From Paractinoplanes tereljensis (lineage in GTDB: Bacteria > Actinomycetota > Actinomycetes > Mycobacteriales > Micromonosporaceae), in NCBI RefSeq assembly GCF_016862435.1, contig NZ_BOMY01000013.1, forward strand, positions 362,293-426,292: 64,000 nt of DNA, written 5' to 3'. The notes below the pieces were generated by a model. It was not told where the DNA came from, searched no databases, and was given only the letters and a program-made list of their open reading frames with translations. Below are positions 15,135 through 23,912 of the stretch, piece after piece. Made by a program: the position numbers and the translations under genes. Numbering within the stretch: position 1 is the first letter of the stretch; every line of letters starts with the position of its first letter.

Positions 15135-17663
15135 TCAGATCACCGCTCGGAGCCTGCGAACCTCGCCCGTGGGGGTCGACTCCGGCTCGGTCTGAGCGTT
15201 GAACCAGGCCTCCAGCCGCTCGTACGGAAGCGGGCGGGAGAACAGGTAGCCCTGGCCGATCTCGCAGCCCATCTCCTCGAGCAGATCGAGGGTCAGTTCG
15301 CTCTCCACGCCCTCGGCCACCACGGTCAGACCGAACTCCCGGGACAGGCTCACCACGGCCCGCACGATCGCCAGGTCGCCGCTGTCGGTCGCCATGCCCT
15401 GCACGAAGCTGTCGTCGATCTTCACCTCGTGCACCGGCCACTGGCGTAGGTAGGACAGTGACGAGGCACCCGTGCCGAAGTCGTCCACACTCAGCCGCAC
15501 GCCGAGATCACGCAGGCGGTAGAGAGTCGGCAGCACCCGCTCGATGTCGCCGAGCATGCCCGGCTCGGAAATCTCGAAGGTCACCTGGGCGGCGGCCACG
15601 CCGTACTGGGTGAGCAGGGCCTCGACCTGGTCGGGGAAGCGCGAGTCGAGCAGAGTGCGGACCGACAGGTTGACCGCGATGGAGAGCGGGCGGTCGGCGT
15701 CGGCCCATTCCCGGCAACGCCGCAGGCCCTCGGTCAGGACCCGCTCGGTGAGCCGGGAGAGCTGGCCGGTGTGCTCGGCGACGGCCACGAAGTCTTCCGG
15801 GGCCACCTCGCCGTGCGTCGGGTGCTGCCAGCGGGCCAGACACTCGACGCCGACCAGGTGCCGGTCGCGGAGGGTGACCTTGGGCTGGAAGTAGACGTCC
15901 AGCTCGTCGTTGTCGAGGGCCTTGCGCAGATCGGCCGCGATGCCCAGGCGGCGGACCGCACGGGACTCCAGGGCCGGGTGGAACAGCTGCACGCCGTACG
16001 GCAGGACCTTGGCCGCGTTGGCGGCCAGCTCGGCCCGCTGGAGCAGCGTCTCGGGGTCGTCGCCGTGGTCGGGGTAGACCGCGACACCCACCGCCGTGTC
16101 CACGTCGAGCATCAGCTTTCCGACCGTCATCGGCCCGCGCATCCGCTCCCGCATCCGGGTCGCCAGCTCGACGGTCGCGTCGGTGCTCTCCACCCGCAGC
16201 GTGACCACGAACTCGTCGCCGCCGATCCGGCCGACCAGGGCGCCCGGGCCGGCGATGCTGCGCAGCCGCTCGGCCACCTCGGCGAGAAGCTTGTCGCCGG
16301 CGCCGTGCCCCATCGACTCGTTGACGTCCCGCTGCCCGTCCACGTCGACCAGCAGGACCGCGACCACGTCGTCCTGGGCCTGCACCTTGACCGACTCGGC
16401 CAGCGCGTCGGTGATCCGGCGGCGGTTGGGCAGCCCGGTGAGGCGGTCGTGGTAGGCGTCGTAGCGCAGCCGCTCGACCAGCCGCGAGTTTTCCACTGCC
16501 ACCGCGGCGTGCGCGGCGACCGTCTCCAGCACCTGGACGTCAGGGTCACGGAAGGTGCGGGTGTCGCCGATCCGGTTGACCACCTCGAGGCTGCCGATGG
16601 TGGTGCGGCCGGACCGTAACGGCACCACGACGACGTCCTTGACCTTGGCGGCGTTCAGGGCCGAGCGCAGGTCGTCGTCCGACTCCAGGCGCGGGCCGAC
16701 GGTGACCGTCTTCCCGTTCGCGATCGAGCGGGCGCGGACCGCGGGCGGAGTGGTCGACAGGTCGAGCAGACCCTTGTTCTCCACCCGGGCGGTGAGCAGC
16801 ACCTCGGGGTGCCGGCCCTGCGGCGCCAGCCAGAGCGTGGCGTATTCGGCGCGCATCAGGGCCCGGACCCGGCCGAGCAGCACATCGGGCAGGCTGGTGT
16901 CGGTGCCGGCCTCGCGGATCGCCTGGGTGAGCTCGTAGACCTCGGCCAGGGTGCGGTGCTGACGGAAGAACTCGGCGAGCGAGCGCAACACCACGACCAG
17001 CGCCGCGGCCAGCACCGTCAGCAGAACGGCGGCCCACCAGGTGGCGTCGAGGGCGACCAGGAAGACCAGGCCGACGGTGACGTTGATGCCGGAGACCAGC
17101 GCCGGCGTCCAGATCGCGCGGAGCACTTCCTGGCCGGCTCGGACGCCCTGCACCAGGCTCATCACGGCGGCCAGGCAGATCAGGTCGAAGAGGAAGTTGA
17201 CGGCGACCGCGGCGAAGAGGATGGCCCAGGTGCCCGGGCCGGCCCCGCGGATGTCGGGCAGCGCGGCGATCACCAGCAACGCCATGGACGCGCTCGCGCC
17301 GGCCTTGGCCACGTTGAACCACATCTTGGTGGCCGGCATCGAGGCACGCAGCTGCCCGAGCGTCAGGGCGAGGGTGCCGACGACGATCACCATCGGTGGC
17401 GGCAGGAAGTAGAGCGCGAGGACGAACGGGACCTCAGTGACCACGACCTTGAAGACGCTTCGGCCGATCACGAAGTTAAGAACACCGATGTCCGCGACGA
17501 TGTAGAGCGCGAGCGCGATCAAACCGCCGGCCCACTCCGCATACCACCGCGGGTGGGCCGTCCAGAAGGAGATCAGGCAGATCAGCGCGAAGATGGCCAG
17601 AGGGTTGGTGACTAGCCACGCGTATTGAGCAGAGCGTCGCCGCGCTGCAGGACGCCCAGCCAT
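15135..17663 (-). CDS. membrane GGDEF-EAL cyclic di-GMP enzyme with GAF domain
   Basis: 842 residues. About 1-235 is a membrane module of roughly eight hydrophobic segments. About 245-400 looks like a GAF domain ending in VAVENSRLVERL. GGDEF domain at about 405-570 with intact GRIGGDEFVV. EAL domain at about 585-825 with catalytic features EISE, DDFGTGASSLSYL, KIDDSFV and AEGVE; the signature itself reads ECLAR in place of EALxR, keeping the essential Glu. Both synthesis and breakdown of c-di-GMP are therefore possible. ATG at 17663 has a GAGGGAG site. A short secreted-peptide gene ends 53 bp upstream in the same orientation. Confidence 0.93.
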   Translation of the reverse strand: MAGRPAARRRSAQYAWLVTNPLAIFALICLISFWTAHPRWYAEWAGGLIALALYIVADIGVLNFVIGRSVFKVVVTEVPFVLALYFLPPPMVIVVGTLALTLGQLRASMPATKMWFNVAKAGASASMALLVIAALPDIRGAGPGTWAILFAAVAVNFLFDLICLAAVMSLVQGVRAGQEVLRAIWTPALVSGINVTVGLVFLVALDATWWAAVLLTVLAAALVVVLRSLAEFFRQHRTLAEVYELTQAIREAGTDTSLPDVLLGRVRALMRAEYATLWLAPQGRHPEVLLTARVENKGLLDLSTTPPAVRARSIANGKTVTVGPRLESDDDLRSALNAAKVKDVVVVPLRSGRTTIGSLEVVNRIGDTRTFRDPDVQVLETVAAHAAVAVENSRLVERLRYDAYHDRLTGLPNRRRITDALAESVKVQAQDDVVAVLLVDVDGQRDVNESMGHGAGDKLLAEVAERLRSIAGPGALVGRIGGDEFVVTLRVESTDATVELATRMRERMRGPMTVGKLMLDVDTAVGVAVYPDHGDDPETLLQRAELAANAAKVLPYGVQLFHPALESRAVRRLGIAADLRKALDNDELDVYFQPKVTLRDRHLVGVECLARWQHPTHGEVAPEDFVAVAEHTGQLSRLTERVLTEGLRRCREWADADRPLSIAVNLSVRTLLDSRFPDQVEALLTQYGVAAAQVTFEISEPGMLGDIERVLPTLYRLRDLGVRLSVDDFGTGASSLSYLRQWPVHEVKIDDSFVQGMATDSGDLAIVRAVVSLSREFGLTVVAEGVESELTLDLLEEMGCEIGQGYLFSRPLPYERLEAWFNAQTEPESTPTGEVRRLRAVI

Positions 17664-17716
17664 AATGCTCCCTCGCAGGTCAAGGCTGTACCACAGCGCT
17701 GCTCAGCGTTCTGCAG

Positions 17717-17869
17717 TCACTCCCAGATGATGTTTAGATTCGTGTAATCGACAGCAGCGGGAGTACTGCTCTGGTCTTGCGCCCCGGCCACAGCGCCGAC
17801 ACCACCGACGGCAGCGGCGAGAACGAAAACCAAGCCGAGCAGGCGGCCCAGCTTCCTTGTGAACATCAT
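17717..17869 (-). CDS. short secreted peptide, unknown family
   Basis: A 50-residue open frame with ATG-ATG start and GGAGCC ribosome binding site. The protein begins MMFTRKLGRLLGLVFVLAAA, a basic n-region and hydrophobic core, followed by small residues with a likely signal peptidase cut after GAVAGA. The predicted mature part is about 20 residues and ends VDYTNLNIIWE. It lies just upstream of the membrane GGDEF-EAL gene on the same strand, so co-expression is likely. I do not recognise the family. Signal peptide, site and spacing support it as a real gene. Confidence 0.7.
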   Translation of the reverse strand: MMFTRKLGRLLGLVFVLAAAVGGVGAVAGAQDQSSTPAAVDYTNLNIIWE

Positions 17870-17889
17870 TGGCTCCTGCGTTGTTTAGA

Positions 17890-17943
17890 ACTGCCCAGTG
17901 GGGGGTCACATGATGGTGCCACACCAGTTGTGCGATGGGCAGT
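17890..17943 (-). repeat. inverted repeat upstream of the secreted-peptide gene
   Basis: 8-bp arms ACTGCCCA (17890-17897) and TGGGCAGT (17936-17943) are separated by 38 bp, in the leader or promoter region of the peptide gene. It could be a regulator site or an mRNA structure. Confidence 0.4.
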
Positions 17944-18068
17944 GTTCAAGTGCGACTCGGCGACCCCCATACCTAAATCCTGACCGAACGGCTGAGGTAC
18001 GGCGCGGATTCAACCCAGCAAAATTGACAGCTTTCTGCCGGATATAAGGAAGTAAGTGAGGGCAATTC

Positions 18069-18101
18069 GGCTCTTGGTCGTCAAGATCACTTGACGTCAA
18101 G
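18069..18101. promoter_or_regulatory. tandem CTTG...CAAG palindromes, possible operator
   Basis: A perfect 12-bp palindrome CTTGACGTCAAG (18090-18101) follows a looser copy, CTTGGTCGTCAAG, about 6 bp upstream. Both lie directly before the small HTH-like gene and at the outer end of the peptide/GGDEF-EAL region. A dimeric regulator site is plausible; the TTGACG inside it could also serve as a -35 element. Confidence 0.45.
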
Positions 18102-18126
18102 AGCGCCTGACGCCAGAGTGGCGGAT

Positions 18127-18459
18127 ATGGCGGCCTCACCGGACGAACTGGAGCGACAGCACACTCTCTCAACCGCTACAACGCGGTACGACGAGCTGAG
18201 GATGCGGGACGCAATGGCCGCAATGGCCGGTGACAGCCACGGAAACTCACCGCCGCTCAGCAAGGACGACGCGCTCGAGATGCTGGCCCTCAGCGAGGTG
18301 GTCATCCGCAAGGCCGGGTACGGGCGACAGTCCATGGTGCGCTCGGCGCGCGGCGCGGGTGCCTCGTGGACCCAGATCGGTACGGCGCTGGGCAGCAGCA
18401 AGCAGGCCGCCTGGGAATCGCACAACCGATGGCTCGAGGAGCAGGGGCTGGACCTCTAG
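18127..18459 (+). CDS. conserved actinobacterial HTH-like protein
   Basis: 110 residues from the ATG at 18127; TTG at 18091 and GTG at 18118 are alternatives in the same frame. The C-terminal part (SMVRSARGAGASWTQIGTAL then GSSKQAAWESHNRWLEEQ) looks like a helix-turn-helix of the kind found in many small actinobacterial proteins of unknown role. No ribosome binding site decides the start. It converges on the sulfurtransferase gene with a 4-bp overlap at the stops. Confidence 0.7.
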   Translation: MAASPDELERQHTLSTATTRYDELRMRDAMAAMAGDSHGNSPPLSKDDALEMLALSEVVIRKAGYGRQSMVRSARGAGASWTQIGTALGSSKQAAWESHNRWLEEQGLDL

Positions 18460-19259
18460 TCGCCGGTCGCGGCCGGACGGTCGGTCGCGCTGTACTGCGA
18501 CCAGGAGCCGGGGTACAGCCGGGCCGGCGCGAAGCCGGCCCGTTCCAGGGCAAGCAGGTTGTGGCAGGCGGTCACGCCCGACCCGCAGTACGAGATGACC
18601 TCGCTGTCCGCGGTGACGCCGGCCTTCGCGAACCGCTCGCGCAACACCTGCGGCGCCAGGAAGCGGCCGTCGGCGTCCACGTTCTCCCGGCAGGGCACGC
18701 TGCGCGCGCCCGGGATGTGGCCCGGCCGCGGGTCGATCGGCTCGGACTCGCCCCGGAACCGCTCCGGCTGGCGGGCATCGATCACCACAAAGGACCCGGA
18801 CGCCGCCTCGTCGATGCCGGCCAGCCGATCGGCCGGCCAGGGCCGGTGGGTGAAGGTCGCGCGGGGACGCTGCGGCACGGCGGTCTCCAGCTCACCCGGG
18901 TATGCCCCCAGGCCGCCGTCGAGGAGGGCCGCGTCGTGCCCGGTGGCCCGGAGCATCCACACCAGGCGGGCCGCCATCACGCCGCCGGCGTCGTCGTACG
19001 CGATCACCGTGTCGTCGTCGCCGATGCCCAGCTCGGCCATCCGGGCGGCGAAGGCCGCGGCCTCCGGCAGCGGGTGCCGGCCGTCGGCCGGCCCGGCGTG
19101 CGCCGCGAGATCCTGATCCATGTCCACGAAGATCGCGCCGGGCAGGTGGCCACCCTGGTAGGCGGCCCGGCCGGAGCGGCCGTCCAGGTAGTACCTGACG
19201 TCGGCGAGCACCCAACGCTCGTCCACCCGGTCCAGCCCGACCACCGGTTCGATCACCAT
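18456..19259 (-). CDS. sseA: 3-mercaptopyruvate/thiosulfate sulfurtransferase
   Basis: 267 residues with two rhodanese domains. The N-terminal one is inactive (RYYLDGRSGRAAYQGGHLPGAIFVD). The C-terminal one has the active loop SYCGSGVTACH with the catalytic Cys. CGSGVTA is the 3-mercaptopyruvate type, so transfer of sulfur from 3-mercaptopyruvate is the likelier reaction. ATG at 19259. LysE-type and small membrane genes follow upstream on the same strand with 9-bp and 23-bp gaps. Confidence 0.9.
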   Translation of the reverse strand: MVIEPVVGLDRVDERWVLADVRYYLDGRSGRAAYQGGHLPGAIFVDMDQDLAAHAGPADGRHPLPEAAAFAARMAELGIGDDDTVIAYDDAGGVMAARLVWMLRATGHDAALLDGGLGAYPGELETAVPQRPRATFTHRPWPADRLAGIDEAASGSFVVIDARQPERFRGESEPIDPRPGHIPGARSVPCRENVDADGRFLAPQVLRERFAKAGVTADSEVISYCGSGVTACHNLLALERAGFAPARLYPGSWSQYSATDRPAATGD

Positions 19260-19268
19260 GCGGCCAGG

Positions 19269-19880
19269 TTATCGGTTGGACAGGCCGAGCTTCACGCCGA
19301 AGCCGACCAGCACCGAGCCGGTACCGACGTCGATCCAGCGCCCTTTCAGGCGGCCGCGCAGGGCCCGGGCGCCCAGGATGATCGCGGTGAACCAGAGGAT
19401 TCCCTCGAGGTCGTGCACCAGGGCCAGCAGGACGCCGACCAGTAGTGGGGACTCGCCGGCCGGGATGAACTGCGGGAGCACCGCCACGTAGAAGGCGCCG
19501 ACCTTGGGGTTGAGCAGGTTGGTCAGCAGCCCGCGGCCGAAGGTCGACCACAGCGTCGGTCTTGCCGGGGCGTCGTGGGCGGTTTCCTCGGTTTTGGCGC
19601 CCCAGATCATCTTTGCGCCGAGGTAGATCATGTATGCGGCGCCGGCCACCCGCAGGATCGTGTAGCCGACCTCGGACGCGGTGAGCAGGGCCGAAACCCC
19701 GACCGCGGCGGCCGCGCCCCAGATCAGCGCGCCCGTGCCCACCCCCAGCGCGGTGGCGAAAGCCGGCCCGCGACCCATGGTCACCGCGGCGCGCAGTACG
19801 AGAGCCGTGTCCAGCCCCGGCGTGATCGTCAGCAGGGCGCCCAGAACCGCAAATGAAAGAACGGCGTGTGTCAGGTCCAC
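19269..19880 (-). CDS. LysE/RhtB family amino-acid exporter
   Basis: 203 residues with about six membrane helices. The N-terminal family motif LTITPGLDTALVLRAAVTMG and the conserved GVGTGALIWG and NLLNPKVGAFYVAVLPQF are present. Members export amino acids and similar metabolites; the substrate is not readable. It lies 9 bp from sseA, so sulfur amino-acid metabolites are a reasonable guess only. Confidence 0.9.
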   Translation of the reverse strand: MDLTHAVLSFAVLGALLTITPGLDTALVLRAAVTMGRGPAFATALGVGTGALIWGAAAAVGVSALLTASEVGYTILRVAGAAYMIYLGAKMIWGAKTEETAHDAPARPTLWSTFGRGLLTNLLNPKVGAFYVAVLPQFIPAGESPLLVGVLLALVHDLEGILWFTAIILGARALRGRLKGRWIDVGTGSVLVGFGVKLGLSNR

Positions 19881-19903
19881 ACGCCGTTTCTACCCGTTAC
19901 CGC

Positions 19904-20221
19904 TCAGTGCTTTCCACCGCTCAGGCTGCCGGTGCGACGATGACCACGCGGCCGGAACCGGACCAGGGCCCACCCCACCAGCGCCAACGCGGCCACGGTG
20001 GTCAAAATCGTGACGATCCCGCCACCCACGGCGGTGCCCACCACCACGAGGGTCAGGCCGGCCCCGAACAGAAGGTGGTAACAGCCGGCATCACGCACGC
20101 TGCGGAACATCCGGGCGGTGGCGTCCGGTGCCCGGCCGGTGACCAGCATCCCGATCCCGAACACGACAAGCGCCAGCCCGGCGACGCCGCCGACCACCAC
20201 GGTCCAGGTGCTGGTGCTCAT
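19904..20221 (-). CDS. small membrane protein, unknown
   Basis: 105 residues with three hydrophobic segments (TWTVVVGGVAGLALVVFGIG, YHLLFGAGLTLVVVGTAVGG, VTILTTVAALALVGWALV) and a basic, His-containing tail. ATG at 20221. No family recognised. It belongs to the minus-strand group with the LysE exporter and sseA. Confidence 0.65.
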   Translation of the reverse strand: MSTSTWTVVVGGVAGLALVVFGIGMLVTGRAPDATARMFRSVRDAGCYHLLFGAGLTLVVVGTAVGGGIVTILTTVAALALVGWALVRFRPRGHRRTGSLSGGKH

Positions 20222-20251
20222 AGCCCCAGTCTGACCCCGATCAGGGGTGGA

Positions 20252-20743
20252 TCAGCGGTAATTGGTGAACTGGAGGGCGACGCCGAAGTCCTCGGCCTTG
20301 AGCAGGGCGATCACGGCCTGCAGATCGTCCCGCTTCTTGCCGGTGACCCGCAGCTGGTCGCCCTGGATCTGCGCCTGCACGCCCTTGGGGCCCTCGTCGC
20401 GGATCTTCTTGCTGATCACCTTGGCCTTGTCGGACTCGATCCCCTCGACGACCTTGAGGTCGATCTTGTAGGTCTTGCCGGACTGCCGCGGCTCCCCCGC
20501 GTCCAGGGACTTGAGCGAGATGTTCCGCTTGACCAGCTTCTCCTTGAACACGTCGAGCGCGGCCACGGCCCGCTCCTCGGTCTCGGAGGTGATCGTGAAG
20601 GCCTCGCCCGACTTCGCGACGACGGTGCCCGTGCCCCGGAAGTCGAACCGGGTGGCGAGCTCCTTCTCCGCCTGATTGAACGCGTTGTCGACCTCCTGAC
20701 TGTCGACCTTGCTCACGATGTCGAAGGACGGGCTGGCTGCCAT
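20252..20743 (-). CDS. YajQ family cyclic-di-GMP/nucleotide-binding protein
   Basis: 163 residues from the ATG at 20743, the family start ([20 protein letters not shown]) even though the frame is open to 20809. Typical motifs are [18 protein letters not shown] and [20 protein letters not shown] and the C-terminal ALQFTNYR. YajQ proteins bind c-di-GMP or RNA in some species; the role in actinobacteria is not settled. The GGDEF-EAL gene is about 2.6 kb away. Confidence 0.93.
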   Translation of the reverse strand: MAASPSFDIVSKVDSQEVDNAFNQAEKELATRFDFRGTGTVVAKSGEAFTITSETEERAVAALDVFKEKLVKRNISLKSLDAGEPRQSGKTYKIDLKVVEGIESDKAKVISKKIRDEGPKGVQAQIQGDQLRVTGKKRDDLQAVIALLKAEDFGVALQFTNYR

Positions 20744-20893
20744 GATCAGACTCCTGCGGGCTGGCGTACGTCGATGGACGCGGAGGCACGGCGACCCGGC
20801 CTCCGACATGCCGACGGTACCCGGTTGCGAAACGGGCCGACGGTACGGCTATTCTGTTCTCCGCTGCTGAGGGAAACCGAAGCGGTGTGCCCA

Positions 20894-20974
20894 GGCGGGT
20901 TGCCCGAGCGGCCAATGGGAGCGGACTGTAAATCCGTCGCGAAAGCTACAGAGGTTCGAATCCTCTACCCGCCA
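20894..20974 (+). tRNA. tRNA-Tyr (GTA)
   Basis: 81 nt with a long variable arm. GGCGGGT / ACCCGCC acceptor, anticodon loop CTGTAAA (anticodon GTA), T-arm GGTTCGAATCC, A discriminator. CCA follows directly in the genome. Confidence 0.96.
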
Positions 20975-20985
20975 CCAGCACAGCA

Positions 20986-21008
20986 ACGGCCCCGGGCTCC
21001 GGGGCCGT
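20986..21008 (+). terminator. terminator after tRNA-Tyr
   Basis: 9-bp perfect stem ACGGCCCCG / CGGGGCCGT with loop GGCTC, followed by TTTCGCGTTTCTC. It ends the tRNA transcript and may also serve the convergent GNAT gene. Confidence 0.85.
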
Positions 21009-21018
21009 TTCGCGTTTC

Positions 21019-21492
21019 TCAGGGCAGGAGCAGGACCGTCTCCTCGATGTCCTTGGACCTTCCCGCGGCGTACGAGACCTCGGTTCTGATCGGGGCGAAG
21101 CCTGCCTTTTGCAGCACCTGCAAGGAGCGGGCGTTGTCGCTTGCGGCTCGGGCGTGCAACGGGCGGGTTTTGACCAGGTCCAGGAACTGGGTCAGGGCCT
21201 CCGTCGCTATGCCTTGGCCCCAGCGGGAGCGGTCGATCCAGTAGGTGATCTCGGTGTCGCCCTCCATCACGAAGCAGGCGATGTTTCCTACTATCTCGCC
21301 GTCTTCGGTGATCACCCGGTTGGTGACCTCGGGGTTTGCGCGGATGCGGGACAGGTGGGCCTCGAACGCCTCGCGGTCGTCGGGGTCCTCGGAGGTGAAA
21401 GCGGCCATCCGGACCGCCTCCGGGTCGCGCATCATCTGGAAGAGGGGCTCGACGTCGGCGTCGGCTACCGGGCGCAGGGCGATCACGGGCAT
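21019..21492 (-). CDS. GNAT family N-acetyltransferase
   Basis: 157 residues of the RimJ/RimL-like type: IALRPVADADVEPLFQMM at the start, acetyl-CoA binding GQGIATEALTQFLDLV at about 92-105, and SDNARSLQVLQKAGF. Substrate unknown. ATG at 21492. Convergent with tRNA-Tyr. Confidence 0.88.
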   Translation of the reverse strand: MPVIALRPVADADVEPLFQMMRDPEAVRMAAFTSEDPDDREAFEAHLSRIRANPEVTNRVITEDGEIVGNIACFVMEGDTEITYWIDRSRWGQGIATEALTQFLDLVKTRPLHARAASDNARSLQVLQKAGFAPIRTEVSYAAGRSKDIEETVLLLP

Positions 21493-21594
21493 GCGCCGGA
21501 CGGTAGCAAGGGTTCAGCGAATTCACAGCCCTGGGCGGATGAAAACGCAGGTGAGACGCGTTCACGTCAATACGCACTCACCAAGGAGTTTCTG

Positions 21595-22464
21595 TTGTCC
21601 AGCCATCACAACGGTCTCAAGACGGCCGCCCTGCTCGGTCTTCTCAGCGGGCTGATCCTGGCGATCGGCTACTGGGTCGGTGGCAGTGGAGGTCTGGTGT
21701 TCGCCGTGTTCATCTCGGTGGGCATGAACGCGTTCAGCTACTTCTTCTCGGACAAGCTCGCGCTTCGGTCGATGCGGGCCCGGCCGGTGAGCGAGGCCGA
21801 GTTCCCCGCCCTCTACCAGATGGTTCGGGAGCTTTCGGCCACCGCCAACCAGCCGATGCCACGCCTCTACGTCTCGCCCTCGATGCAGCCCAACGCGTTC
21901 GCCACCGGGCGTAACCCGCAGCATGCGGCGGTCGCCGTCACCGTGGGGATCACCCAGCTGCTCGACCGGCGGGAGCTTCGGGCCGTGATCGGGCACGAGC
22001 TGTCGCACGTCTACAACCGGGACATCCTGATCTCGAGCGTGGCGGGCGCGCTGGCCGGCATCATCACGATGTTCGCCCAGCTGGCGATCTTCCTGCCGCT
22101 CGGCGGCTCGGATGACGACGACGGCCCGAACCCGGCCTCGCTGCTGCTCATGCTGATCCTCGGGCCGCTGGCGGCCTCGGTCATTCAGCTGGCGATCAGC
22201 CGCAACCGGGAATTCCAGGCGGACGCTTCGGGAGCCGCACTGACCGGCGATCCGCTCGCGCTCGCGAGCGCTCTCGAGAAGATTCAGTACGGGGCTCAGC
22301 GCCTGCCCATGCCGGCTGACGGGCAGCTCACCAGCGCCGCCCACCTGATGATCGCCAACCCGTTCCGGGGCGGCGGCATCTCGGCCCTGTTCTCCACCCA
22401 CCCGCCGATGGAGCAGCGCATCGCCCGCCTGCGCGAGCAGGCCGGCGCCATCCAGTACCGCTGA
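21595..22464 (+). CDS. htpX: membrane zinc metalloprotease HtpX
   Basis: 289 residues. Two N-terminal membrane helices, then the M48 zinc motif [11 protein letters not shown] (HExxH) at about residue 140, and the third ligand in [12 protein letters not shown]. HtpX degrades damaged membrane proteins. The frame is open far upstream, but AAGGAG at 21583-21588 points to a TTG start at 21595 ([20 protein letters not shown]). A strong terminator follows. Confidence 0.93.
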   Translation: MSSHHNGLKTAALLGLLSGLILAIGYWVGGSGGLVFAVFISVGMNAFSYFFSDKLALRSMRARPVSEAEFPALYQMVRELSATANQPMPRLYVSPSMQPNAFATGRNPQHAAVAVTVGITQLLDRRELRAVIGHELSHVYNRDILISSVAGALAGIITMFAQLAIFLPLGGSDDDDGPNPASLLLMLILGPLAASVIQLAISRNREFQADASGAALTGDPLALASALEKIQYGAQRLPMPADGQLTSAAHLMIANPFRGGGISALFSTHPPMEQRIARLREQAGAIQYR

Positions 22465-22474
22465 CGTCCGACAA

Positions 22475-22506
22475 CGAAGGGCCGTCCCGTTCGGGGCGGT
22501 CCTTCG
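22475..22506 (+). terminator. terminator after htpX
   Basis: Hairpin with outer arms CGAAGG / CCTTCG and inner GC arms containing two G-U pairs, loop GTTC. It lies 11 bp after the htpX stop. The following sequence is not T-rich, so the strength is uncertain. Confidence 0.6.
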
Positions 22507-22600
22507 CCGTGTGTTCCGCGACACCGGCCCTTCGTTTCCAACATGTTTCCCGGTTAGGGTCTATTACCGGGTTTGGTCATTACATGGGGAGGCGAGCACG

Positions 22601-23845
22601 GTGGCCGCTTTGCGTCAGTACGTTGGCGTCTGGCGACTCCCCGGCGGCCGGATCCTGCTCAGCGTCGGCATTCTCGCCCGCCTCGGCATCGGCATGACCC
22701 CGCTCGCCCTGCTCCTGCTCGTGCAGCAGACCACCGGCAGCTACTCGGCGGCCGGGCTCAACGCCGGGGTCTACGCGGTCGCCGGCGCCACCGTCAGCCC
22801 GATCGCGGGACGGCTCGCCGACCGGATCGGGCCGGCGCCGATCCTGCTGGCCACCTCCGTACTGCATCCGCTGGCCCTGATCGGGCTGGTGCTGGCGACC
22901 TCGCTCCCGTGGATCTTCGCGGCCTCGGCGATCGCGGGTGCCACCTATCCGCCGCTGACCGCGGCGATCCGGCGCGGCTGGAACAACATGACCGCGGCCG
23001 GCTCCGGCCAGCATCACCTGCGCGGTGCCGCCCTGGCCGCCGAGACCTCCCTGTTCGAGCTGGTGTTCGTGCTCGGGCCGCTGCTGGTGTCGGCGTTCGT
23101 GGTGATCACGCATCGGCCGGCCACCGCGATTCTGGCGGCCGCGTTCGCCACCTTCGTGGGCACCGCCTGGATCTCCCGGCTGCCGGTGATGCGGCGCTGG
23201 CACCGCCACGAATCGGAGCACGCGGCCCGAGGCCTGGGCCCGCTGACCGCGGGCGGGTTCCCCGCCCTGATGATCTGCGTGGTGGCGCTGGGTACGGCGT
23301 TCGGCGCGGCCGGAGTCATCGTTCCGGCGTACGCGGGTCACCACGGCGGCGGCGACGGGCTCGGTGGCGTACTCCTCGGGATCTGGGGTGTCGGCAGTGC
23401 GATCGGCGGCATCTGGTTCGGCACCCGGCAGCCGGCGATGGCGCTGGCCCGGCAGTTCGCCTGGCTGCTCGGGGCGGTCGCGGTCAGCTTCCTGATCCTG
23501 ACGTTGATGCCGAGTCCGCTCTATCTGGGCATGGCGCTGGTGCTCGGCGGGGTGACCATCGCGCCCGCGCTGACCGTCGGCAACACGCTGGTCGGGCGTC
23601 TGGCGCCGGCCGCGATGCTGAACGAGGCGTACACCTGGACGGTCACCGTCTCGGTCGGCGGCAGCGCCGCCGGGGGCGCGATCGCCGGTGCGATCGTCGA
23701 CCGGCCGGGCGGGTTACCGTGGGCGTTCGTCTTCGCCGGCAGCGTGCTGCTCGTCGCGGCCCTGGTGGCGGCGGTGCCGCACGGTCCGATCGCCCGCGCC
23801 GACCAGCGGGCGGAAGAACGGCGCCTGGCGGTCGAGCCAGTCTGA
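22601..23845 (+). CDS. MFS transporter
   Basis: 414 residues with about 12 hydrophobic segments. [14 protein letters not shown] at about 65-80 is the conserved loop 2-3 motif of major facilitators. The frame is open to 22511, but GGGGAGG at 22586-22592 selects the GTG at 22601 ([16 protein letters not shown]). Substrate unknown; drug or metabolite efflux is typical. Confidence 0.87.
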   Translation: MAALRQYVGVWRLPGGRILLSVGILARLGIGMTPLALLLLVQQTTGSYSAAGLNAGVYAVAGATVSPIAGRLADRIGPAPILLATSVLHPLALIGLVLATSLPWIFAASAIAGATYPPLTAAIRRGWNNMTAAGSGQHHLRGAALAAETSLFELVFVLGPLLVSAFVVITHRPATAILAAAFATFVGTAWISRLPVMRRWHRHESEHAARGLGPLTAGGFPALMICVVALGTAFGAAGVIVPAYAGHHGGGDGLGGVLLGIWGVGSAIGGIWFGTRQPAMALARQFAWLLGAVAVSFLILTLMPSPLYLGMALVLGGVTIAPALTVGNTLVGRLAPAAMLNEAYTWTVTVSVGGSAAGGAIAGAIVDRPGGLPWAFVFAGSVLLVAALVAAVPHGPIARADQRAEERRLAVEPV

Positions 23846-23878
23846 CCCCCATCGATCGGCGTTTTTGGTACTCACCCC

Positions 23879-23906
23879 TTGCATTTATACCCCCCAGGGG
23901 TATGTT
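23879..23906 (+). promoter_or_regulatory. candidate leaderless promoter of the DUF4396 gene
   Basis: TTGCAT (23879-23884) and TATGTT (23901-23906) are 16 bp apart, and the copper-type operator fills the spacer. Transcription would begin at or near the A of the ATG at 23913, so the mRNA is probably leaderless; no ribosome binding site precedes the ATG. Confidence 0.55.
23887..23903 (+). promoter_or_regulatory. CsoR-type copper operator
   Basis: A perfect 7-3-7 palindrome, ATACCCC CCA GGGGTAT. This is the kind of site bound by CsoR copper repressors in actinobacteria. It lies between the -35 and -10 elements, so binding would block transcription until copper releases the repressor. A csoR gene with a related site lies at 63.4-63.7 kb. 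Confidence 0.7.
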
Positions 23907-23912
23907 GGCGGC

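Noticed and set aside
17906..18172. 88-codon minus-strand frame upstream of the secreted peptide
   Set aside because: No ribosome binding site or family resemblance; it covers the promoter region.
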